Positions 1-6,746 of a DNA stretch of 36,227 bases are shown in pieces. Position numbers and translations under genes: made by a program. The stretch is from NCBI GenBank assembly GCA_903877385.1, contig CAIRDP010000048.1, forward strand, positions 1 to 36,227, given 5' to 3'. This DNA is from an uncultured Bacteroidales bacterium (GTDB taxonomy: Bacteria > Bacteroidota > Bacteroidia > Bacteroidales > FEN-979). Within the stretch, counting starts at the first letter, position 1. Every line of letters begins with the position of its first letter. The notes beneath the pieces are model-generated. The model was given only the letters and a program-made list of their open reading frames with translations. It was not told where the DNA came from and searched no databases.

Positions 1-132
1 AGGCCGGGATTTTGCCGCCGGCTTCCTTCAGATTCCTTCTCGCGAAGGACACCCTTGCCTTGAGCTAATGATTCCTACTGCCAAGTTCATAGCGGACTTT
101 CACCGCCAAGTTATCGCCCATGCCGGGCGCAC
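1..132 (-). mobile_element. 5' end of a class C group II intron (partial, runs off the left edge)
   Basis: Read on the minus strand, the segment starts at 132 with GTGCGCCCGGCATGGG, followed by GGTGAAAGTCC, CAAGGGTGTCC and GGAATCTGAAGGAAGC. These match what I recall of the 5' part (domain I) of group IIC introns such as the Oceanobacillus iheyensis intron, including the GUGYG 5' boundary. The intron would begin at 132 and continue leftward out of the window, so the reverse transcriptase/maturase and domains V-VI cannot be seen. It lies directly behind the terminator of the sus operon, in the same orientation, which is the known target preference of class C introns. The family identification rests on memory of the consensus, but several separated blocks agree. 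Confidence 0.85.
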
Positions 133-168
133 AAAAAAAAGGCTGAACCGCGAAAGTTCAGCCTTTTT
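133..168 (-). terminator. Rho-independent terminator of the sus operon
   Basis: An 8-bp perfect inverted repeat, GGCTGAAC (141-148) and GTTCAGCC (156-163), encloses a 7-nt loop. On the minus strand the hairpin is followed by eight U residues (140-133). On the plus strand five T follow, so it could act in both directions. It sits about 20 nt after the SusE-like stop codon. The group II intron starts at the base after the U-tract. Confidence 0.9.
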
Positions 169-186
169 ATATAATGGAAATTAATC

Positions 187-1230
187 CTAGTTTTTCTTCA
201 ACTGGTATTTATAAATAGGCTGGCTCAGGTTGAGAATAACAGTGTAGTTTCCGGCGGCAGGTACAGCTATATTGGCACCACCCACTGAAAGTTTGCCTGA
301 ATTCGTACCATCATCACCATAGTTAAGGTCCCATTTATGGTTGGCACGGAACTTGATGTTAGCGGCACTCAGGTTGACCGTTGCCGACCATGTCTTTGCA
401 ATAGTGTCGTAGGTCATATCAGTGTCGGTGTTCCATCCTCCCGATGTTGCATCTCCGATCAGTGACCAGGCCGTTAAAAGGAAAGTATGCTTCAGGTTGG
501 GAAGGTCGACATCGAGCTTATAATACCCGTGAAGGCCGGCTGCGATATTGTCGCCGCCTGGGACCAGGATGCCTTTTTGTCCTGTATCACCCCAGTTTGT
601 GTTCCAGTTAGGTCCTTGTGTATACTTGAACAGTGCATTATCAATGCCAAACCAGATATATCCTTCGTACAGCCCGTTGGATGATTTTGAAGTGACAACG
701 GTTGAGGAATCAGCAGGGTTCCAGCCCTGGTAGCTCCCGGGAACGAACAATATAGGATATATTATTTTCACAAAATATGGTGTGATAGACTGGGGTACGA
801 CGGCCGAATAAAGCGGGGCGATATTGGCATTGATCACAGCCTTTACCCTGAATTCCAGGTTCATCGGAGTAGGGTTTTTAGGATCGTACTCCATGGGGAG
901 TATCTTCTGGTTCAGATCCCAGGTAGTTATGGAAGCTGTTAGAACATTGGTTGCCTGCACCACCGGGATGGCATTTTTGAAATTATTACCAACCAGGTCC
1001 ATTTCAACGGTATAGCCAATTACAACAACCTGTCCAAAGGAAGATGCGGACCAGGTGTAAGTGACCAGAACAGCTGAATCGCTCTTCTTCAGGACTACCT
1101 GTGCCCCGCTTGCAAGGTTTAAAACCGAGGCATTCGGGGAAGAACTAAGTGTGGCTTTGGTCTCATCCTTCTTACATGAAAGGAAACTCACAAGACCAAG
1201 AACCAGGATTAATATTGTTATTTTTTTCAT
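187..1230 (-). CDS. SusE/SusF-like surface glycan-binding lipoprotein
   Basis: A 347-residue outer-membrane lipoprotein that probably holds alpha-glucan at the cell surface for the adjoining SusCD transporter. A signal peptide ends in a lipobox-like FLSC with Cys19. Residues about 24-150 look like the Ig-like SusE N-terminal domain. Residues about 158-345 form two tandem SusE/SusF-type binding modules; the first opens with VPGSYQGWNP and the second with WSLIGDATSGGW, and the second carries a W-D-x-NYGD motif. It is the third gene of the minus-strand operon, 21 nt after susD, and is followed by the terminator. SusE and SusF bind starch in Bacteroides, so the substrate is inferred from family and neighbours. 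The two-module block recurs in the SusD homologue next door. Confidence 0.88.
   Translation of the reverse strand: MKKITILILVLGLVSFLSCKKDETKATLSSSPNASVLNLASGAQVVLKKSDSAVLVTYTWSASSFGQVVVIGYTVEMDLVGNNFKNAIPVVQATNVLTASITTWDLNQKILPMEYDPKNPTPMNLEFRVKAVINANIAPLYSAVVPQSITPYFVKIIYPILFVPGSYQGWNPADSSTVVTSKSSNGLYEGYIWFGIDNALFKYTQGPNWNTNWGDTGQKGILVPGGDNIAAGLHGYYKLDVDLPNLKHTFLLTAWSLIGDATSGGWNTDTDMTYDTIAKTWSATVNLSAANIKFRANHKWDLNYGDDGTNSGKLSVGGANIAVPAAGNYTVILNLSQPIYKYQLKKN
196..759 (-). repeat. SusE/SusF two-module block, copy in SusE
   Basis: Codons 158-345 of the SusE-like gene. The block is closely similar in protein sequence to the insert in the SusD homologue (1789-2391): both share PGSYQGWNPA, the GYYK-V-VD stretch, the IGDAT element, KFRAN, and W-D-x-NYGD followed by GG-NI. 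Similarity is also visible in the DNA around the PGSYQGW codons. Confidence 0.8.
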
Positions 1231-1251
1231 AGTATCTAGGTTTTAAACTTA

Positions 1252-3477
1252 TTAATATCCGGGATTTTGCTTGAGGTTTGGATTTGCAGATACGTCGGAT
1301 GAAGGGATCGGGAAGATGTTGTAGAAAGCAGGAACGGAGATACCGTTTTTAGCTCCGCCTTTCCATGGCCATAAATAGGTGCCGGTGCTGAACTGTCCAT
1401 AACGGATCAGGTCGGTTCTGCGCACGCATTCCCAATATAATTCGCGACCTCTTTCGTCAAGGATGAATTGAAGCGTAAGCTCGGCTGCATTGATATCGCC
1501 GGCCTGGTCTCCATATGCCCTTTCACGAATTGCATTAACAAGCGCCAGGGCCTGTGAAGTGGATCCACCGCCACCTCTAAGGACAGCTTCGGCATACATC
1601 AGGTAAACATCGGCCAACCTGAATAAGGGGAAGTCTGTATCGGGATAGGATAAACTGGAGCCTGCTGTCCCTGCTCTGGTGATGTTCTTGAACTTGGTTA
1701 CGGCATAACCGTCGGTGAATGTACCAACATCCTTGATATCAAGTGCCTGTCCGCTGGTATAAAACATGGCTCTTGTATCATAGCTGTTCCTTACGATAGT
1801 ATAAGTATAGTCGGGATAACCCAGTTTCATTGTTACAATATAATTGCCGTCTTTCGGGATAACAATGTTATCACCACCGGCTTTAAGGATCCCGGTTTTG
1901 CTTCCGTTGTCTCCGTAATTAACATCCCATGCCCCGTTAGCGCGGAACTTCAATCCTTTGGTGGCAAGCAGATCAACTTTTACGGTCCAGGTTTTTGAAG
2001 CTGTATCATAAGCCATTGGAGTATCGGTGCTCCCTCCTCCCGGGGTTGCATCACCTATTACAGCCCAGGTGGTTTTCAACAGGGTGTAGGTAGGAGGTGT
2101 TGCCGACATGTCAACGTTGACTTTATAATAGCCTGCATCGGCTACCTGGAGGTTGCTTCCCGGGTGTACAAGTACTCCCGAGTTACCGCTTGAAGATGTA
2201 TCTCCATAGTCGTTACCATCCCATGCCGGGGTTGTTGAGAATTTAAACTGGGTGCCGCCTGTGGCGAAATTCAGGTAACCTTCATATTTCTGGTCGCTGT
2301 TAACAGAAGCCAGCACGGTGAAGGTATTGGCAGGATTCCATCCCTGGTAAGATCCCGGGCAATAAAGCAGGGGATATGATTTTGCACTCCTGGGAGGTGT
2401 TGGTGAACTCCATAATCCATCGGTCAGGTTCGGGTAAAACAATTGAACAATGGGTTTTGTTGTACGTGTTCCTCCCCAGCTGTTGGCTGTTCCGTAATCG
2501 GCAGGTTTCATAGTTCCGCCAATGGCAGCAGAGATAATGAAATTAGTTCCGCCATAGGTTTGGGTATGAGTTCCGTCATATTCAATCGGGAAGATGATTT
2601 CGTCAGTGCATAAATTATTATCGGCTAGGAAAAGGTCCTGGTAATTAGGTTCCAGGGTATATCCTGCTCCGATGATATTATTACAATAAGTAATACAATC
2701 GGTATACCTGGGGGTGCCTGTGTACACTTCGGCATTCAGGTAGAGTTTTGCAAGAAGGGTCCAAACAGCTGCTTTGTCGGCGCGTCCATATTCGTTGTAA
2801 CGGGCATTGATCATCAAAGGTTCAATTGCCTTAAGTTCCGACTCAACATAAGTAAAGAGATCGGCACGACTTTTCTGGGGAGGGAAGAATGTCCCGGGAA
2901 CATCGTTTTCAGTAACAAAAGGCACATTTCCAAAGAGGTCAATGGCATGCCAGTAACTCAGAGCCCTGAGGAATCTGGCTTCGGTACGGTAAATCTGGCA
3001 ATTGATCTTATCCTGCCCTACAATTCCGCGTGAATCCAGTTTGCTGTCCTGCGACTCCCTGATAAATTCATTGCAGAGGCTTACCTGGTAAAAAATCCTG
3101 TAATACATGGCGGCAATGAAAACGTCGCCTGAGCCCCAGTCCTGGGAATGAAAGTTATGGACCGTTTGGTCATTCCAGGCGATCACCGCTTCATCAGTGG
3201 GAAGTTCCTGGTGGTACCAATAGCCGCGGAGGTATTCTCCGAAACCTTCGTCAATACCGGCGATATCGGGATTCCCTGCGGGTCCCTGCTGGCCGGAGAC
3301 TGAAAGGCCTGCGTAGCATTTTGCCAAAACCTGCTTGTACCCGGCAGCATTGATATATGCATTTTCCGGGGTATACAAAGTGGGATTGATAGGCTTTGTA
3401 TTCAAATCCTTGGTGCAGGAGGCGAGAAACAGCGTTAATGCTGCTACTATGAATGTTATTTTAAATATTCTTTTCAT
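1252..3477 (-). CDS. susD: SusD/RagB-family glycan-binding lipoprotein with an inserted SusE/F module pair
   Basis: A 741-residue lid subunit of the SusCD importer, anchored as a lipoprotein (signal peptide ending LASC, Cys21). The SusD fold is recognisable from residues 22-362 (helical TPR-like region with the RTEARFLRALSYWHAIDLFGN segment shape) and from 564-741 (DTRAMFYTSGQ, FPLFRLADVYLMYAEA, ILDERGREL, and the NP-x-LKQNPGY end). Between them, residues about 363-563 are two SusE/SusF-type modules. Removing them leaves about 541 residues, the usual SusD size. The reading frame is continuous and SusD motifs are intact on both sides, so this is a true domain insertion and not a frameshift or a fused neighbour. 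It lies 17 nt after susC. An extra glycan-binding role for the insert is inferred. Confidence 0.9.
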   Translation of the reverse strand: MKRIFKITFIVAALTLFLASCTKDLNTKPINPTLYTPENAYINAAGYKQVLAKCYAGLSVSGQQGPAGNPDIAGIDEGFGEYLRGYWYHQELPTDEAVIAWNDQTVHNFHSQDWGSGDVFIAAMYYRIFYQVSLCNEFIRESQDSKLDSRGIVGQDKINCQIYRTEARFLRALSYWHAIDLFGNVPFVTENDVPGTFFPPQKSRADLFTYVESELKAIEPLMINARYNEYGRADKAAVWTLLAKLYLNAEVYTGTPRYTDCITYCNNIIGAGYTLEPNYQDLFLADNNLCTDEIIFPIEYDGTHTQTYGGTNFIISAAIGGTMKPADYGTANSWGGTRTTKPIVQLFYPNLTDGLWSSPTPPRSAKSYPLLYCPGSYQGWNPANTFTVLASVNSDQKYEGYLNFATGGTQFKFSTTPAWDGNDYGDTSSSGNSGVLVHPGSNLQVADAGYYKVNVDMSATPPTYTLLKTTWAVIGDATPGGGSTDTPMAYDTASKTWTVKVDLLATKGLKFRANGAWDVNYGDNGSKTGILKAGGDNIVIPKDGNYIVTMKLGYPDYTYTIVRNSYDTRAMFYTSGQALDIKDVGTFTDGYAVTKFKNITRAGTAGSSLSYPDTDFPLFRLADVYLMYAEAVLRGGGGSTSQALALVNAIRERAYGDQAGDINAAELTLQFILDERGRELYWECVRRTDLIRYGQFSTGTYLWPWKGGAKNGISVPAFYNIFPIPSSDVSANPNLKQNPGY
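1789..2391 (-). repeat. SusE/SusF two-module block inserted in SusD
   Basis: Codons about 363-563 of the SusD homologue. It begins at YCPGSYQGWNP and ends shortly before DTRAMFYTSGQ, where the normal SusD sequence resumes. It carries both modules in the same order as SusE codons 158-345, including the conserved W-D-x-NYGD motif in the second module. Confidence 0.8.
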
Positions 3478-3494
3478 CTTTCAATTTTTTAGCG

Positions 3495-6485
3495 TTATAA
3501 CGTAAGATTAACACCTATAACATACACCCTTGATCTGGGATACATATTGTTATCAATACCCAGGGTTGATCCGAGGTTCACTTCGGGATCAAGACCCTTG
3601 TACTTGGTGATAGTGAAAACATTGTTCACAGTAAAGGAAACGCGCAGGTTCAATGTATTTTTTACCAGGTTCCCGAAATTATATGCAAGGGAGAGGTAGT
3701 CCAGTTTAAAGAACGAAGCGTTCTGTACATAATAATCAGAAAGATACTGATTGTTATAAAAATTAGTGTTTGTAACCGAAGTTGTGAGGTTTCCAAGCCA
3801 TGGTCCGTTGCCCCTGTAAATGTTGGCATAAACTCCCATATTGGCTTCAACATTATTATACATATAGTTACCCACATCAGCATGGCCGCTGGCGGCTAAT
3901 GTCCACTTTTTGTAAGAGAGCTTGGTATTTACACCAAAGGTTGCCGTAGGATTCGGGCTCTTGTATGCATACCTGTCGGCATCGGTAATTTTCCCGTCGC
4001 CATTGCGGTCAACATATAAGCCTTCGACCGGGTTCCCGTTTTTATCATATACCTGCTGGTATACATAAAATGAATTGATCGGGTTCCCTACCCTGTCGAT
4101 CTGTACAGTGTTGCCAACGCCTCCGGCGATTCCCCCTACCATAACGCCAGGGTAGTTGGGATCATCGGAAATATTCAGCTTTGTGATCTTATTCTTGTAT
4201 GTTGTTGCATTGGCACCGATATCCCAGATCCAGTCCTTGGTTACAATGGGCTTAACGTCAAGCATGAACTCAAAGCCCTGGTTCTGCATGCTTCCTACGT
4301 TGGTCCAAACATAATTTGAAAGATTTGTTCCGGCAGGTACGGGAATGAAGTTCAGCATATTGGTTGTGTTCTTATAAAAATAATCAGCCGAAGCGGTGAT
4401 CCTGTCTTTCAGGAAGCCAAGGTCTATTCCAACGTTTGAAGTGGCGGTTGTTTCCCATTTAATATTGGGGTCATAAGCGTTGGGCCTTAAAGTCTTTAAC
4501 CATACATTACCAAACTGGTACTGTGTGAAGCCGTCGCTGAGCGCGTAAATTGGAAGGTAAGGATACCAGTTGGCGGATATATCCTGCTGACCGGTTTCTC
4601 CCCAGCCAACCCTGAGTTTCAACTGTGAGACAACTTTTGAATCCCTGAGGAACTTCTCGTCGTTGATTTTCCATCCAAGGGCTACCGATGGGAATAATCC
4701 CCAGCGGTTGCTGCTTGAGAATCTCGACGAACCGTCATCACGCAAGGTAGCAGTTAAAAGATACCTGTTGAAAAGGGTGTAATTTAAACGTCCGTAAAAC
4801 GAAACAAGATAGTATTCCTGTTTTACAACAATCGTATTGGCGTGTGCAGTGTCCTGTGGAACATTGTTATTGTAACTATTGTTGTTTACCCAGAAATGCT
4901 GCCATGAATAACCTGCCATAGCGTCGAACTTGCTGTGAATGCTTTTAACGTCTTTCACATAATTCAGGTAAAAGTCGAGCAGGCTGTTCTTCTTGGTCTG
5001 GTCATATGTATTGTCAACACCATGGTCGTAATAATTCCAGGTTGCATAAGTGGGCACATAATCCTCACCATTGCTTTTTGAATAGTCCATCCCAAGGTTG
5101 AGGTTAACCCTCATATCGGGGAAGAAATGCAGCTTATAATCGAACTGGATATTACCAAGAAACCTGTTTACCGAGGAGGTGTTCTGGGTTTCATTGAGAC
5201 GGGCAACAGGGTTTGTTGTTGCAGTAGTTACAGGAAGGTTACTGGGCTGCAACCATGCAAAGTAATAGTTATATAAGCCGTATTTGCCGCTTCCATTAAC
5301 AGTCTGGGTCGGGTCAAATGCAACGGCGTCGCCGATTGCTGACTGGTCCGCAAACCTGTTCTTCTCGTTCATGTACTTGGCATTGACATTAATTTTCAGG
5401 TAATTCTTGAAGAATGTCGGGTTAAGTGTTACTCCAAGCGTGGTCCTCCTCATATTGTCGGTAAGCAGAGTACCGTCCTGGTACGAATAACCTAAAGAAA
5501 CGCGGTAAGGCATTGTTGCCACAGCGCCTGTAATTGCCAGGTTATGGTCAGTTCCGAGAGCCGTCCGGTATATTTCTTTCTGCCAGTTTGTATTGCTTGT
5601 TCCAAGCAGGGTTGTATCTATATTCTGGAGTCCCTGTCTTGCCCTTGACAATACCAGCGCCCGGTAATCATCTCCGCTATATACGCCAATAGTTTTGGGG
5701 ACAGTGGAAATGGATAAATTCCCGGTATACTCAAGACCGATTTTCTTAGATCCCTGAACCCCTTTCTTGGTGGTGATAATGATAACACCGTTGGATGCAC
5801 GTGAACCGTAGATTGCGGTTGCGGAAGCATCTTTCAGAATGGTGTAGGTTTCAATATCATCAGGGTTTAGCATCCCAAGGGTACTGCGTGCCCCGGAAGT
5901 AGATGCATTGTCGATGGCAACACCATCAATGACAAGCAAAGGATCGTTATTTGCATTGATTGAGGAACCGCCCCTGATACGAATGATAGCATCACCGCCC
6001 GGGCCTCCGCCTGTGGTCGTCACCTGCACACCCGCGATCTTACCAATGATAAGTTGCTGGGGGGACTGGATAGCTCCCTGGTTAAAATCCTTACGGTCGA
6101 TTGCAGCAACGGATCCTGTAGCATCAGATTTTTTTACCGTTCCGTAACCGATCACGACAACTTCGTTAAGACTTTTCGTACCCACCGAGAGGGAAACATC
6201 AAGTTTTTGCTGTCCGGTAATTGTAATTTCCTGTGTCTGATAACCAACATAGGAAAAAACAAGCACCGCATCCTTCTTTACCTTGACAGAGTATTTTCCG
6301 TCCGCATCGGTAACAGTACCCGTTGTTGTATTTTTAACAACGATAGTTACCCCCGGGAGTAAACCTCCATCTGTCGCATCCGTTACTTTACCTGAGATTG
6401 TGATCTCCTGTGCAGAAACCATAGAGGCTGATGCCAGGGCGAAGAAAATGATCAGGTAACGCAACCAAAGTACACGTTTCTTCAT
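3495..6485 (-). CDS. susC: SusC/RagA-family TonB-dependent outer-membrane transporter
   Basis: A 996-residue barrel that imports oligosaccharide with SusD, powered by TonB. A signal peptide (ending near SMVSAQ) leads to a carboxypeptidase-regulatory-like domain (about 28-100: ITISGKVTDATDGGLLPGV, then DADGKYSV and FSYVGY). A typical TonB-box-like stretch NEVVVIGYGTVKKSDATGSV follows. The plug domain (about 115-235) contains the RIRGGSSINANNDPLLVIDG segment and the TILKDASATAIYGSRASNGV signature. The rest is a 22-strand-type barrel ending in the aromatic/hydrophobic strand RVYVIGVNLTL. Length is normal. It is the first gene of the operon. The alpha-glucan substrate is inferred from the divergent amylase and from SusE. 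Confidence 0.95.
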   Translation of the reverse strand: MKKRVLWLRYLIIFFALASASMVSAQEITISGKVTDATDGGLLPGVTIVVKNTTTGTVTDADGKYSVKVKKDAVLVFSYVGYQTQEITITGQQKLDVSLSVGTKSLNEVVVIGYGTVKKSDATGSVAAIDRKDFNQGAIQSPQQLIIGKIAGVQVTTTGGGPGGDAIIRIRGGSSINANNDPLLVIDGVAIDNASTSGARSTLGMLNPDDIETYTILKDASATAIYGSRASNGVIIITTKKGVQGSKKIGLEYTGNLSISTVPKTIGVYSGDDYRALVLSRARQGLQNIDTTLLGTSNTNWQKEIYRTALGTDHNLAITGAVATMPYRVSLGYSYQDGTLLTDNMRRTTLGVTLNPTFFKNYLKINVNAKYMNEKNRFADQSAIGDAVAFDPTQTVNGSGKYGLYNYYFAWLQPSNLPVTTATTNPVARLNETQNTSSVNRFLGNIQFDYKLHFFPDMRVNLNLGMDYSKSNGEDYVPTYATWNYYDHGVDNTYDQTKKNSLLDFYLNYVKDVKSIHSKFDAMAGYSWQHFWVNNNSYNNNVPQDTAHANTIVVKQEYYLVSFYGRLNYTLFNRYLLTATLRDDGSSRFSSSNRWGLFPSVALGWKINDEKFLRDSKVVSQLKLRVGWGETGQQDISANWYPYLPIYALSDGFTQYQFGNVWLKTLRPNAYDPNIKWETTATSNVGIDLGFLKDRITASADYFYKNTTNMLNFIPVPAGTNLSNYVWTNVGSMQNQGFEFMLDVKPIVTKDWIWDIGANATTYKNKITKLNISDDPNYPGVMVGGIAGGVGNTVQIDRVGNPINSFYVYQQVYDKNGNPVEGLYVDRNGDGKITDADRYAYKSPNPTATFGVNTKLSYKKWTLAASGHADVGNYMYNNVEANMGVYANIYRGNGPWLGNLTTSVTNTNFYNNQYLSDYYVQNASFFKLDYLSLAYNFGNLVKNTLNLRVSFTVNNVFTITKYKGLDPEVNLGSTLGIDNNMYPRSRVYVIGVNLTL

Positions 6486-6587
6486 AGAGTTAAAATTAAA
6501 GTGTTAGTTTTCCGTTAATTGTATCTTCTTTTGTATTTTATAATATGTATTGCCGTGCAGAATTAATAAAAAATTTCTTACCCTCAA

Positions 6588-6595
6588 CAAATTTA
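6588..6595 (-). promoter_or_regulatory. Predicted -7 element of the susC promoter
   Basis: On the minus strand this reads TAAATTTG, a perfect match to the Bacteroidota -7 consensus TAnnTTTG. It leaves an untranslated leader of roughly 95 nt before susC. No clear TTTG is seen at the -33 position, only a T-rich stretch near 6613-6616. The 261-bp divergent region is very AT-rich and also holds a short inverted repeat, TTTTG-ATG-CAAAA (6632-6644), between the two promoters, which could be an operator. Confidence 0.55.
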
Positions 6596-6718
6596 ACCAT
6601 GTTTTTTTTGTTAAAACCCTTAAAGCACTGATTTTGATGCAAAAAAATTACTCAAAAACTTTTCCGTGTAAAATCGATTCCCCAACAAGCTGAGGGGTTT
6701 CAGATTTCATCCTTTTAT

Positions 6719-6726
6719 TACATTTG
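6719..6726 (+). promoter_or_regulatory. Predicted -7 element of the amylase promoter
   Basis: The site reads TACATTTG, matching TAnnTTTG, 20 nt before the amylase start codon. This gives a very short leader. A weak -33 candidate, TTTC, lies at 6698-6701. With the susC promoter it forms a divergent pair, which suggests co-regulation of transport and hydrolysis. Confidence 0.55.
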
Positions 6727-6746
6727 CAATAATAAATTCCACCAAA

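Noticed and set aside
6681-6698. CCCC-GGGG arms as an operator or terminator in the sus/amylase region
   Set aside because: Only 4 bp pair and the flanking bases do not, so it is within chance.
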